Notes: generated from the sequence alone by a model not told the origin. DNA of 64,000 bases from Streptomyces albicerus (GCF_008905045.1 NZ_VWMY01000011.1:1-64000), one strand, 5' to 3'. Counted from the stretch's first letter, positions 42,004 to 50,553 are shown. Translations and numbers: made by a program.

Positions 42004-42275
42004 CGGTCCGTCAGCAGGTTCTGGTGCTCTACCTGGGTACGTCGGCGCTGGACTCGCCGGTGGTCTGCTGGTCGGTGTACGACGGCACGGGGCGTACGTC
42101 ACCCACGACCGGGGACAGCGACGAACCCCCGTACAAGTCGGGCGTGCACGCCTTGGAGGACGGCTGGCGGCTGTTCCAGGCGGCCCAGTTGATTCCGCCG
42201 TATCCGGGCGGCGAGTACGACGTGTCGTTCCTCAAGCACGAGTTCTTCTTCGAGAAGCTCGTCGAGGTGGGCTGA
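42000..42275 (+). CDS. Small conserved-looking protein coupled to PhyH
   Basis: A 91-residue acidic protein (VLVLYLGTSALDSPVVCWSV, YKSGVHALEDGWRLFQAAQLI, DVSFLKHEFFFEKLVE). No membrane helix or known motif. The ATGA overlap with the PhyH gene implies equal expression and a joint function, possibly a complex. Only 3 bp separate its stop from the convergent aldolase gene's stop. Confidence 0.75.
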   Translation: MTVRQQVLVLYLGTSALDSPVVCWSVYDGTGRTSPTTGDSDEPPYKSGVHALEDGWRLFQAAQLIPPYPGGEYDVSFLKHEFFFEKLVEVG

Positions 42276-42278
42276 GCA

Positions 42279-43136
42279 TCAGCCGGTGGCGCCGAGGACA
42301 CCGATCATCCGTGCCACCGCCTCCACCATCGCCGCCCGTCCCACGGTCAGGTATGTGCGCGAGTCGACCGCCTCGGGATGGGCGGTGAGGTACTCCCTGA
42401 TCGCGCCGGTCATCGCGATGTTCAGGGCCGTGCCGATGTTCACCTTGGTGATGCCGCCCGCGACGGCCGCCCGCAGCTCGGCGTCCGGGACGCCGGACGA
42501 GCCGTGCAGCACGAGCGGTACGTCGAGGGCCGCGGTGAGGCGCTTGAGGAGGTCGTGGTCGAGGGCGGCGGTGCGCGTGGTCATGGCGTGCGTGCTGCCG
42601 ATGGCCACGGCCAGGGCGTCCACGCCGGAGTCGGCGACGAAGGCGCGCGCCTCGGCCGGATCGGTACGAGCACCCGCCGCGTGGGCGTCCAGCGGCGGCT
42701 CCCCCGTCTTGCCGCCGACCTCACCCAACTCGGCCTCGATCCACAGCCCTTGGGCATGGGCCCAGTCCGTCGCGGCCCGGGTGGCGGCGAGGTTCTCGGC
42801 GTACGGGAGGCGGGCCGCGTCGTACATGACGGAGCTGAATCCGGCGCCGGGCGCCTGCCGGAGCAGGTCATCGCTCTGTACGTGATCGAGGTGCAACGCG
42901 ACGGGCACGGAGGCGTGTTCGGCCACGGCGGTCGCGGCGCGGGCCAGCGGGAGCAGCCGTCCGTGGCGGAACTTCACGGCGTTCTCGCTGACTTGGATGA
43001 TGACGGCCGCGTTCACGGACTCGGCACCGGCGACGACGGCTTCGACGTGTTCCAGCGTGATGACGTTGAACGCGGCGACGGCACTGCGGGCGGCGGCCGC
43101 CCGGGCGACCAGCTCACCGGCTGCTGCGAGAGGCAT
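42279..43136 (-). CDS. Class II fructose/tagatose-bisphosphate-type aldolase
   Basis: A 285-residue zinc aldolase. Metal and substrate motifs: ALHLDHVQS (catalytic Asp and Zn His), WIEAELGEVGG, AIGSTHAM, VLHGSSGVP, KVNIGTALN. The closest layout is KbaY/GatY tagatose-1,6-bisphosphate aldolase. With the upstream AgaS-like isomerase it suits catabolism of an amino sugar such as galactosamine. ATG 43136 has AGGGAG six bases upstream; the longer frame lacks support. Confidence 0.87.
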   Translation of the reverse strand: MPLAAAGELVARAAAARSAVAAFNVITLEHVEAVVAGAESVNAAVIIQVSENAVKFRHGRLLPLARAATAVAEHASVPVALHLDHVQSDDLLRQAPGAGFSSVMYDAARLPYAENLAATRAATDWAHAQGLWIEAELGEVGGKTGEPPLDAHAAGARTDPAEARAFVADSGVDALAVAIGSTHAMTTRTAALDHDLLKRLTAALDVPLVLHGSSGVPDAELRAAVAGGITKVNIGTALNIAMTGAIREYLTAHPEAVDSRTYLTVGRAAMVEAVARMIGVLGATG

Positions 43137-43147
43137 GGACGCTCCCT

Positions 43148-44032
43148 TCAGGGCGTGGTGAGGATGACCGAGCGGGTGAGGTGGCGAGGCTGGTCGGGGT
43201 CCAGGCCGCGGGCCGCGGCGACGGCCACGGCCAGGCGCTGGGCGCGGACGAGTTCGGCGAGCGGGTCGAGACGGCCCTCGACCCACAACCCGCCGGTGGC
43301 ACGCACCTGTTCGGCCAGGCCCTCGGGGGCCTCGCCGAGCATCCAGGTCGCGGTTCCGGCGGTGGTGACACTGATCGGGCCGTGCCGGTACTCCATCGCC
43401 GGATAGGCCTCGGTCCACGCCAGCGAGGCCTCGCGCATCTTGAGCCCGGCCTCGTTGGCGAGCCCCACGCTCCAGCCGCGCCCCAGGAAGGTGAACTGCG
43501 TGCAGTCGACGAGCCCTTCGGGCAGCGGCTCCGACAGCGCGGTGCGGGCGTCGGCGACGACCGCGTCGGTGTGCAGGCCCAGGTGGGCCCGCAGCAGGGT
43601 GAGCGCGGTGGTCGCGAACCGGGTCTGCACCACGGACTTCTCATCGGCGTAGTCGAGCACGACGACCTCATCCGCCGCCCGCATCACGGGAGATCCCGGA
43701 TCCGCGGTGATCGCGACCGTGTGCGTCCGCCCCTTCAGCCGGCCGAGCAGGTCGAGCACCTCGGTGGTGGTGCCGGAGCGGGTCAGGGCGACCACACGGT
43801 CGTACGAGCGGCCGTGCGGGAACTCGGAGGCGGCGAAGGCGTCCGTCTCCCCCTGTCCCGCCCGCTCGCGCAGCACGGCGACGGCCTGCGCCATGAACCA
43901 CGAGGTGCCGCACCCCACGATCGCGACCCGCTCCCCCGCGGCGGGCAGCGCGGACGCGGACGCAGAGGCCTCCTCGGCGGCCCGGATCCAGCACTCGGGC
44001 TGGCTCTTCAGCTCGGTTTCGACATGACTCAC
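43148..44032 (-). CDS. SIS-domain sugar isomerase/deaminase, AgaS-like
   Basis: A 294-residue protein with two SIS domains (VAIVGCGTSWFMAQAVAVL; VVALTRSGTTTEVLDLL; later YRHGPIS-type C-terminal motif AMEYRHGPISVTTAG). Equivalent proteins (AgaS, GlmS isomerase half) isomerise or deaminate amino-sugar phosphates. It is the first gene of the operon with the aldolase (11 bp gap). GTG 44032 has GGGAGG seven bases upstream. Divergent from the DeoR gene. Confidence 0.87.
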   Translation of the reverse strand: MSHVETELKSQPECWIRAAEEASASASALPAAGERVAIVGCGTSWFMAQAVAVLRERAGQGETDAFAASEFPHGRSYDRVVALTRSGTTTEVLDLLGRLKGRTHTVAITADPGSPVMRAADEVVVLDYADEKSVVQTRFATTALTLLRAHLGLHTDAVVADARTALSEPLPEGLVDCTQFTFLGRGWSVGLANEAGLKMREASLAWTEAYPAMEYRHGPISVTTAGTATWMLGEAPEGLAEQVRATGGLWVEGRLDPLAELVRAQRLAVAVAAARGLDPDQPRHLTRSVILTTP

Positions 44033-44079
44033 GCCTGACCCTCCCCATGGGATGATTGTTCTTGCAAGATATAGCGAGC

Positions 44080-44105
44080 TTTCGAGCACAATCAAGCATG
44101 TTTCG
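44080..44105. promoter_or_regulatory. TTTCG direct repeats and flanking inverted repeat, probable DeoR/AgaR site
   Basis: TTTCG is at 44080-44084 and 44101-44105 (21-bp period). Around it TGATTGT (44053-44059) and ACAATCA (44088-44094) form a 7-bp inverted repeat. DeoR-family regulators of the AgaR type bind repeated TTTCG-like half sites. The region separates the isomerase operon from its regulator. Confidence 0.5.
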
Positions 44106-44167
44106 GTGAACGGTGTGCGTTAGGGTCGCCGGAAGATCAGGGAACGGTCGATGGACGGAGAGTGCGG

Positions 44168-44947
44168 ATGTCACGCGACGCCCGCTGGCAGGCACTGCTG
44201 GAAGTGCTCGTGGAGCGCGGCCGGCTGGATGTCGAGGAGGCGGCGGCCGAGCTGGAGGTGTCGGCCGCGACCATCCGGCGTGACTTCGACCAGCTAGCCG
44301 AGCAGCAGATGCTCGTACGCACCCGGGGCGGCGCGGTCGTGCACGGTGTCTCGTACGAGCTGCCGCTGCGCTACAAGACGGCCCGCCACGCCTCCGAGAA
44401 GCAGCGCATCGCGAAGGCGGTTGCGGACCTCGTCACCGCCGGCGAGGCGGTGGGCCTGACCGGCGGCACGACCACCACGGAGGTGGCCCGCGCGCTGGCC
44501 GTACGCAGCGACCTCGCGACCGGCTCGCCCGCCCTCACCATCGTGACGAACGCGCTCAACATCGCCAACGAGCTGGCCGTACGCCCCCAGTTCAAGATCG
44601 TGCTGACCGGCGGCGTCGCGCGTCCGCAGTCGTACGAGCTCGTCGGCCCCCTCGCGGACGGCGTGCTCGGCCAGATCACCCTCGACGTGGCCGTGCTCGG
44701 CGTGGTCGCCTTCGACGTGGTGCACGGCGCGGCGGCCACGGACGAGGCGGAGGCCGCCATCAACCGGCTGCTGTGCGAGAGGGCCGAGCGTGTGATCGTC
44801 GCCGCCGACTCCAGCAAACTCGGCCAGCGGGCCTTCGCCCGGATCTGCGCGGCCGCGTCGGTGGACACGCTGGTCACGGACGCGGCGGTGAGTGAGGACG
44901 TGGTGCGGCGGTTCGAGGAAGCGGGCGTCACGGTCGTCGCCGTCTGA
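44168..44947 (+). CDS. DeoR-family regulator, AgaR-like
   Basis: A 259-residue repressor: DeoR helix-turn-helix (ALLEVLVERGRLDVEEAAAELEVSAATIRRDFDQLAEQQMLVRTRGGAV) and sugar-phosphate domain (GLTGGTTTTEVARAL, VTNALNIANELA, VAADSSKLGQRAFARI). Divergent from the AgaS-like/aldolase operon, which it probably represses until an amino-sugar phosphate accumulates. ATG 44168 has ACGGAG about eight bases upstream; GTG 44162 is the alternative. Confidence 0.9.
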   Translation: MSRDARWQALLEVLVERGRLDVEEAAAELEVSAATIRRDFDQLAEQQMLVRTRGGAVVHGVSYELPLRYKTARHASEKQRIAKAVADLVTAGEAVGLTGGTTTTEVARALAVRSDLATGSPALTIVTNALNIANELAVRPQFKIVLTGGVARPQSYELVGPLADGVLGQITLDVAVLGVVAFDVVHGAAATDEAEAAINRLLCERAERVIVAADSSKLGQRAFARICAAASVDTLVTDAAVSEDVVRRFEEAGVTVVAV

Positions 44948-45079
44948 CACGTCCGCCAACTCCTGTACGGGCCTGGCGAGGTCGGCGCGGCTGGAGAACC
45001 TTGGCGGACGGGGCCGCGGGCGCGGCGCCACCGAGCGGGAGCGGTCCCGGATCGCCGATCCCACGAGCGCGCCCCCCGC

Positions 45080-46742
45080 TCACCGGCAGCCGGATGCGGC
45101 GGACGGCCCGGCCGTATAACTGGAGGTCAGCCGATAGACGCCCGGCCGGGGTGCGGTCAGGCGGGTCCAGGGGCCGTCCGCCTGTACGCAGGCTCCCTCG
45201 GCGCGCAGCCATGGTGAGTGCGCGATGCGTACCGTGACTGTTCCGGCGCGCGGCATCCTGAGGATCACGTCGGCTTCTCCGGCCTTGACTCCTGCGGCCG
45301 GGGCCGAGACGAGCGGGAGTGGGTCGCTGACACGGTAGATCTTCCAGTACGCGTCGTGCCAGACAGGCCGCAGCCAGTCCTGTCCGGCTTGGATCAGGGC
45401 GGCCTCGGGCGCGGAGGCACCTTCCGGTTCCGCGTCGGGCACGACGACGTAGCCGACGGCCCACTGACGCAACCAGGCGTGATAGCGCGGTGCGTCGAGT
45501 GAGCCGTCGTAGAACAGCCGTCCCCGCTCCACGTCCAGCTGGCGGTTCCAGCCCCGCATCACCTGGACATGGGGCGCGAAGAGGTCGGCCCTCGCGGTGG
45601 TTGGTCGCGTTGACGACTTCGACCCTGCCGCGGTCCGCGCCGAGCCGGCCGAGTTCCGCGATCACCCCGTCGGTGTGCGCGGCCCAGGCCGGCACGGGTG
45701 CCGTGCCCAAGATGGAGTGGAGCGCCGACTGGGTGGTCCAGGTCGCGGTGACGAGGAACAGCGGGACCAGTACGCAGGTGCGGATACGGCGCAGGGCGGA
45801 CCGGACGGCGCGGAATCCGCTGTTCAGGAGGGCCGCGAGGAGCACGGCGGGGCCGAGGTGCACCGCTAGCCGCTCCACGTTGGAGCCGACCGGTGAGGGG
45901 ATCAGCCAGGTCAGCACGACCCCGGCGGCGTAGACGACGGCCCCGGCGCGCACCACCCGCCACTCGCGCGGCGCGGCCCATGCCACGGCGACTGCCAGCA
46001 GCAGGGGCAGGGTCATGCGACTCGCTCCCATGGGGTGCTCGCCTTGGAAGGGGAACAGCAGGGTCGTCAGCCAGACGGCGGCGACGGGCGGGATGGCGAG
46101 GGCGAGGCACTTGGCGTACTGCCGGTCCCGCAGATATCCGGCGCCCGCGACGAGGACGAAGAGTCCGGCCAACGGGCTGGCCAGGGTGGCGAGCAGCGCG
46201 CCCAGGGCCGCCGCGGTGAGCCGGCCGGGCCGGGGCGGTCGGCCCGCGAGAGCGAGCAGGCCGGCCAAGCCGAAGGCCAGCCCGAGGGCGAACGTGGAGC
46301 GCCCCATGGCGACGTTGCCCCACAGGCCGAGCGCGCCCAGCAGCGCGGGCCACAACGGCGCCCTCGCGGTGGTGCGTATCAGCAGGGCGGCCAGCCACCA
46401 GGTGGCGGCCAGGCCCGCCAGGACGGAGACGGTACGCACCCCCAGCAGCGCCATCAACGGCGGTGACAGCACGCTGTAGTTGGCGGCGTGCGTCCCGCCG
46501 TACCAGAACAGCCCGTAGACCGCGTCCGGGTGCCGGCCGGCGAAGCCCGCCCAGGCGTACTGGGCGGCGAGATCCCCGCCGCCCGTCGCGAGAAACGCCG
46601 CCCAGATCCCGTACAGGGGCATGACGGAGACGACGGCGATGAGCGGGATCCGGCGCTGCCGCCGCCGAGGGGGCCGACGCGTGGGCAGGCGGATGTCCGG
46701 CCGTGGCCGGGCGGGCAGGAGCAGGGTGGACTGCGTGGGCAT
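45080..46742 (-). pseudogene. Integral membrane protein, interrupted by a +1 frameshift
   Basis: The first 384 codons encode about ten hydrophobic helices (LIAVVSVMPLYGIWAAFLAT, then LAAQYAWAGFAGRHPDAVYG) and end in VNATNHRE. At 45589-45591 a run of three C (GGG on the coding strand) shifts the frame; removing one base joins directly to ADLFAPHVQVMRGWNRQLDVE and a 170-residue C-terminal beta-rich domain up to 45080. Without the shift the product would be 553 residues, like 6-pyruvoyl-tetrahydropterin synthase-related/glycosyltransferase-like membrane proteins. A sequencing error in the short homopolymer is possible. Confidence 0.65.
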
Positions 46743-47052
46743 GGCGGCTGTTCCCGGGGCGTGAGGGGGCGAGCGGGGAGCAGCCGGCCGAAGCATCAGG
46801 CACGTCGGGAAACACCCCGCGGACCTGATGGATCGTCTCGACCGAATCGCTCCCGGCCTTCGTCGCCACTCTCTTCGCACACACCACAGCGGCACCTCGG
46901 CCGATCGGCCATTTCGTCCGCACTCCCCGGCCGCTCACCTCGTCCGATCGGCCACCCCACGTCCGATCGGCCACCCCATCACGACGGGGCTCGCGCTGTT
47001 CAGGCCCAGTACTTCGCCGACAGCGTCGAGGCCTGCGTCGTCCCCCGGACCT
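46743..47052. other. Intergenic region with short repeats
   Basis: About 310 bp between the membrane-protein gene and the F420 oxidoreductase gene. It carries the 19-bp tandem repeat listed separately and a third related copy CCGATCGGCCA at 46901. No gene seen. Confidence 0.45.
46941..46978. repeat. Perfect 19-bp tandem repeat, two copies
   Basis: CGTCCGATCGGCCACCCCA is repeated head to tail at 46941-46959 and 46960-46978. A shorter CCGATCGGCCA copy lies at 46901-46911. The inner CCGATCGG is itself palindromic, so each unit could be a protein-binding site. Confidence 0.75.
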
Positions 47053-47514
47053 TCAGCGACCCCCGTCGTCCTCGGGGACAGCCCGCCAGCCCGTCCACCG
47101 CAGGACGGTGACCACGATCACCGGACCTTCCGGCGGCCGGTCCCGGTACTGGGGGTACTTCTGCCGCAGCACCTCGATGGCGGCGGCGTACTCGTCCCGT
47201 GTCTCCTCGTCGGACGCGTCGGGCGGCACGGTCCGGGCGTCGCCGTCGGCGCGGACCCACCAGAGGTGGTCCCAGTCCTCGTCGTACTCGTCCACGAGCA
47301 GGCAGACGGCCGAGTGCGCGGCGATGTTGTGCAGCCGCCGCACTTGCTGCGACCTCTTCGGTTTCTGGTCGATCGCGGTGACGAAGTCGTCGCCTCGCCG
47401 CGCGAAGACGAGCGGCACAAGATGCGGGCGTCCCCCCGGGTCGACCGTCGCCAACCGCGCGATCCGCGCCTCGGCGAACCGTCTGCGCGCTTCGTCCTGC
47501 CGCATGTCCGGCAT
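47053..47514 (-). CDS. F420-dependent PPOX-class oxidoreductase (TIGR03668 type)
   Basis: A 153-residue split-barrel protein (RIARLATVDPGGRPHLVPLVFA, KRSQQVRRLHNIAAHSAVCLLVDEYDEDWDHLWWVRADG) of the pyridoxamine-oxidase-like, deazaflavin-F420-binding class, subgroup TIGR03668. It reduces or detoxifies small substrates. It follows the LLM oxidoreductase gene by 17 bp and probably shares its transcript. Confidence 0.87.
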   Translation of the reverse strand: MPDMRQDEARRRFAEARIARLATVDPGGRPHLVPLVFARRGDDFVTAIDQKPKRSQQVRRLHNIAAHSAVCLLVDEYDEDWDHLWWVRADGDARTVPPDASDEETRDEYAAAIEVLRQKYPQYRDRPPEGPVIVVTVLRWTGWRAVPEDDGGR

Positions 47515-47531
47515 GGCGTGCTCTCCCTGGT

Positions 47532-48359
47532 TCAGCGGTACGCCGCGGTGGCCTCGATGTACTTGTCGAGCGTGCGCAGTGTCTCGTCCTCCGCCCGGGT
47601 CGGCAGATACAGCAGCACGCGCTCGACGCCCAGTTCGGCGTAGGTGTCCAGCGCCTCGCGGTCGTGCGGGGCGGCGTACACCGCCACGGGGGTGTCGGCG
47701 CCCGCCACCTCCTTCATCCGGTCGATCTGTGCGCCCAGTTCCTTCGGAGGGACGCCGCTGGGCATCCAGGCCGACCCGTACTCGGCCACCCGCGCGAAGG
47801 TGCGCTCGCTGCCGCCGCCGACGTAGATCGGCGGATGGGGTCGCTGTACGGGCTTGGGCCGGCAGATGACCGGGGCGAAGTCCACGAACTCGCCGTGGAA
47901 CTCGGCCTCTTCATGCGTCCAGAGTTCGATGATCGCGCGGATGCGTTCGTCCATCAGCCGGCCGCGGTTGCGCGGCTGGGTCCCGTGGTTGCGCATCTCC
48001 TCGCGGTTCCAGCCGGCACCGACCCCGAAGACGGCCCGGCCGCCGGAGATCAGGTCGAGCGTGGCGACCTCCTTCGCGGTGATGATCGGATCCCGCTGGA
48101 TCACGAGCGCGATCCCGGTGCCCAGCAGCAGGCTCCGGGTCGCGGCGGCGGCCGCGCCCAGGGCGACGAACGGATCGAGCGTGCGGTAGTACATGCGCGG
48201 CAGGTCGCCCCCGCCCGGATACGGAGTCTCCCGGGAAACCGGGATGTGCGTGTGCTCCGCCAGGAACAGGGCGTCGAAGCCGCGTTCCTCCAGGGCGGGC
48301 CCCAGCGTCGCCGGACCGATCCCCTCGTCGGTGAGGAAGGTCGACACTCCGAACTTCAT
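47532..48359 (-). CDS. LLM-class F420-dependent oxidoreductase
   Basis: A 275-residue luciferase-like TIM-barrel monooxygenase/reductase (FGVSTFLTDEGI, FDALFLAEHTHIPVSRETPYPGG, ITAKEVATLDLISGGRAVFGVGAGWN, PPIYVGGGSERTFARVAEYGSAWMP). The GVGAGWN and Arg/Trp pattern fits F420-dependent members. First gene of a two-gene operon with the PPOX-class gene. A GGGTAC box lies at 48417-48412, 53 bases before the start. Confidence 0.9.
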   Translation of the reverse strand: MKFGVSTFLTDEGIGPATLGPALEERGFDALFLAEHTHIPVSRETPYPGGGDLPRMYYRTLDPFVALGAAAAATRSLLLGTGIALVIQRDPIITAKEVATLDLISGGRAVFGVGAGWNREEMRNHGTQPRNRGRLMDERIRAIIELWTHEEAEFHGEFVDFAPVICRPKPVQRPHPPIYVGGGSERTFARVAEYGSAWMPSGVPPKELGAQIDRMKEVAGADTPVAVYAAPHDREALDTYAELGVERVLLYLPTRAEDETLRTLDKYIEATAAYR

Positions 48360-48411
48360 CCGCCATCACTCCAAGTCCTGCGTCCCGTATGCCTCAGCCT
48401 GCCCATGAGCG

Positions 48412-48417
48412 GTACCC
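48412..48417 (-). promoter_or_regulatory. GGGTAC box (SigB-type -10) before the LLM operon
   Basis: GGGTAC on the minus strand, 53 bases before the start codon. A GACAT element is found at the expected -35 distance instead of the GNNT of the SigB-type consensus, so on its own it is weak; the same box precedes other genes of this island. Confidence 0.35.
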
Positions 48418-48485
48418 GCGGACAGCGTCCCCATGTCCCGTCGATGACGCGTCCACACCGACTCGCCGGATCAGCCGTCGGTGCG

Positions 48486-49160
48486 TCAGCCGTCGGTCGC
48501 GGTCAGGGACGCAAGGCGCTCCTCGCACCACTCCCTGGCCGTGTCGGCGACCTGCTCCAGTGCCCCGGGCTCCTCGAAGAGGTGGGTGGCACCCGGCACC
48601 ACGCGCAGTGAGTGCGGGACCGGCAAGAGCTGGGCGGCCTCCCGGTTCAGCCGCATTACCTCCGGGTCCTGGCCGCCGACGATGAGCAGGACCGGGGCCC
48701 GTACGCGGTGCAGGGCATCGCCCGCCAGATCGGGCCGGCCGCCTCGCGACACCACGGTCAGGACCCGCTCCGGCCGCTCGGCGGCGGCCACCAGAGCCGC
48801 TGCCGCTCCGGTGCTGGCGCCGAACAGGGCCACGGGAAGTCCCTTGGTTCCGGGCTGTTCTTCCAGCCAGTCGATCACGGCAGCCAGGCGGCTGCCCAGG
48901 AGCGGGATGTCGAAGCGGTACTCGGCCGTCCACTCGTCCTCGCGTTCCTCACCCTCGGTGAGCAGGTCCATCAACACGGTGCCGAGTCCGGCGGTGCGCA
49001 GCTGTTCGGCGACCATCCGGTTGCGGGGGCTGTGCCGGGAGCTGCCGCTGCCGTGGGCGAACAGCACCACCGCCCGGGCCGACGTCGGCAGCACGACATC
49101 GCCCGCGAGCGCCTCACCGTCGACGGGCACCATGACCGACTGGGAGATCATCGCCGTCAT
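48486..49160 (-). CDS. Dienelactone-hydrolase-like alpha/beta hydrolase
   Basis: A 224-residue hydrolase. Nucleophile elbow GASTG (ALFGASTGAAAALVAAA), Asp in LLIVGGQDPEV and His in VVPGATHLFEEPG make the triad. Similar enzymes are often adjacent or fused to phosphoribosyltransferases in actinobacterial stress clusters. Its leader contains five 12-bp repeats. Confidence 0.87.
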   Translation of the reverse strand: MTAMISQSVMVPVDGEALAGDVVLPTSARAVVLFAHGSGSSRHSPRNRMVAEQLRTAGLGTVLMDLLTEGEEREDEWTAEYRFDIPLLGSRLAAVIDWLEEQPGTKGLPVALFGASTGAAAALVAAAERPERVLTVVSRGGRPDLAGDALHRVRAPVLLIVGGQDPEVMRLNREAAQLLPVPHSLRVVPGATHLFEEPGALEQVADTAREWCEERLASLTATDG

Positions 49161-49161
49161 C

Positions 49162-49221
49162 TTCTTCCTCGGGTTCTTCCTCGGGTTCTTTCTCGCGTTC
49201 TTTCTCGCGTTCTTTCTCGGG
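49162..49221. repeat. Five 12-bp tandem repeats in the hydrolase leader
   Basis: Five head-to-tail units of TTCTTYCTCGSG fill the 5' leader of the hydrolase gene: TTCTTCCTCGGG twice, TTCTTTCTCGCG twice, TTCTTTCTCGGG once. On the mRNA strand this is a purine-rich GAAAGAACGCGA-type array. The number of units may vary between strains. Confidence 0.85.
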
Positions 49222-49264
49222 CCGCACGGTCCTCGTACCGATGTGTCCGGTCCGTTCCCCTCGT

Positions 49265-49292
49265 GTACCCCATGGGCCGGGCAACGATCGCC
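49265..49292 (-). promoter_or_regulatory. Possible SigB-type promoter of the hydrolase gene
   Basis: On the minus strand GGCGAT (49292-49287), 16 bases, GGGTAC (49270-49265). The same GGCGAT-N16-GGGTAC arrangement precedes rtcB. It overlaps the archease promoter on the other strand. Transcription would start near 49258 and give a leader of about 100 bases through the tandem repeats. Confidence 0.4.
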
Positions 49293-49295
49293 GTC

Positions 49296-49320
49296 GTATG
49301 GCCTGGCCGATCACGGGTAC
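49296..49320 (+). promoter_or_regulatory. SigB-type promoter of the archease gene
   Basis: GTAT (49296-49299), 15 bases, GGGTAC (49315-49320): an exact match to the GNNT-N14-16-GGGTAC/T pattern of streptomycete SigB-type promoters, 40 bases before the start codon. Confidence 0.6.
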
Positions 49321-49360
49321 CCGTACGGAACGCAGCACTCCTTCCGAGGAGACGGCTGGG

Positions 49361-49855
49361 ATGCGGTTCGGCGGAACGGCGGTCGGTGAGGCGGTGGGCA
49401 TGGTCGGTGACACGGACGACGACATCCGGCTGCGGCGCCAGGGCGGCAGCGGCCACCGGGCGGTGCCGCACACGGCCGACGTGCGGATCGAGGCGTGGGG
49501 AGCGAGCCGGGAGCGCTGCCTGGCAGAAGCGGTGCTGGGGATGGTGGAGTGCTTCGCCGACGTCACGGCGGTACACCCGACAGCCGTGGAGCGCGTCCGG
49601 CTGGCGGAGGCCAGCGACGACGACCTGCTGACCGCGCTGCTGGACGAGGTCGTCTACCGCCTCGAGGTGCACGGCAGGGTGGCCGTCGACGTGGAGGCCG
49701 ACGTGGCCGAGGACGGCCTCGTCGTACGACTCGCGTTGGCCGAGCTGGCGGACGTGGACATCATCGGTGCCGCGCCCAAGGGCGTCTCCTGGCACGGGCT
49801 GCACATCGGGCCGGACCCGTACGGCTGGTCGTGCGCGGTGACCGTCGACGTGTGA
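49361..49855 (+). CDS. Archease family protein
   Basis: A 164-residue archease. Family motifs: HRAVPHTADVRIEAWGASRERCLAEAVLGMVECFADV with the metal-binding Asp of HTAD, DDLLTALLDEVVYRLE, and the C-terminal GVSWHGLHI. Archease activates the RNA ligase RtcB by speeding its guanylylation, and rtcB lies 2.4 kb away. AGGAG lies ten bases upstream of ATG 49361; a second Met at 49400 is possible. A SigB-type promoter precedes the gene. Confidence 0.88.
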   Translation: MRFGGTAVGEAVGMVGDTDDDIRLRRQGGSGHRAVPHTADVRIEAWGASRERCLAEAVLGMVECFADVTAVHPTAVERVRLAEASDDDLLTALLDEVVYRLEVHGRVAVDVEADVAEDGLVVRLALAELADVDIIGAAPKGVSWHGLHIGPDPYGWSCAVTVDV

Positions 49856-50119
49856 GACGTTCGAGACGTCTGAGAACCGACGAGGCCCGAGCACTCCGAA
49901 GCGATGCTCACGCTCGCTGCGATCACGCTCATGACCCGGCGGCCCACCCGGCTGCCCATCCACCCCATATCGGCAACACCACGGCCAGCAACGGCGGTTC
50001 AGGCCGTCTGACCCGACGGGCTGCCTCCATCGTGCGCTCCTCCGGTTGAACTGCCCGTTCACCAGGGAGACTTGCACGATGGCCTGCCCTTGTTCAGGGA
50101 GCAGTCACCGGTGATCACC

Positions 50120-50431
50120 TTTCCGGGCAGCGGGAGCGGGAGCGGAGGATCAACCGTGCGTTGGCGGAGCTGTCCCCGCACGGGCGTCCGGAGCCGGTCG
50201 TGGAGCTCGGCAAGCTGGCCCGTCACCTGCCAATTGCGGGTAAAGGCATGCACCCGCCGATACCGCGGGAAGTCCGCAGGCAGGTTGGCCACTTCACGCC
50301 GTTGTCGGCCACCTAGCGCACCGCGTCGAGCATCACACCGTGGCAATAGCCCTCCGGCCGCCCGCCCCGCCCTCCAGCCAGGCCGGAACCGGCAACAACG
50401 GCCGCACCACCCGCCACTCCGCCTCCGTCAT
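50120..50431 (-). pseudogene. Decayed IS5-family transposase
   Basis: The start MTEAEWRVVRPLLPVPAWLE is the typical N-terminus (DUF4096) of IS5-type transposases. A frameshift follows at about 50365, the next frame (EGYCHGVMLDAVR) meets a TAG at 50315-50313, and after a further shift near 50290 it continues as PADFPRYRRVHAFTRNW and AELHDRLR before ending around 50120. The catalytic half is missing. The element is dead. Confidence 0.75.
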
Positions 50432-50553
50432 GTCGGAGACATAGCTCGAAGTGCGCTCCGGCCCGTCCGCCGCGCTGCCGAACCTGTGCGCGAGGCAGTC
50501 ACACGACGGTGGCAGCGAGTTGGGCTCCACGCACGCGAGCGCGAAAGACTGCG

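Noticed and set aside
44928..46895. A single 655-codon membrane protein gene
   Set aside because: The last third of that frame (after VNATNHRE) is R/G/P-rich shadow sequence; the true C-terminal domain continues in the neighbouring frame, so the gene is called as frameshifted instead.
46941..46978. Possible CRISPR-like array
   Set aside because: Units are directly adjacent without spacers and only two copies exist. The same holds for the 12-bp repeats at 49162-49221. No cas genes are present.
49130..49389. Small hydrophobic plus-strand frame with FFLGFFLAFF repeats
   Set aside because: It arises from the 12-bp tandem repeat read in this frame, overlaps the hydrolase start on the other strand and has no conserved partner or good ribosome-binding site.
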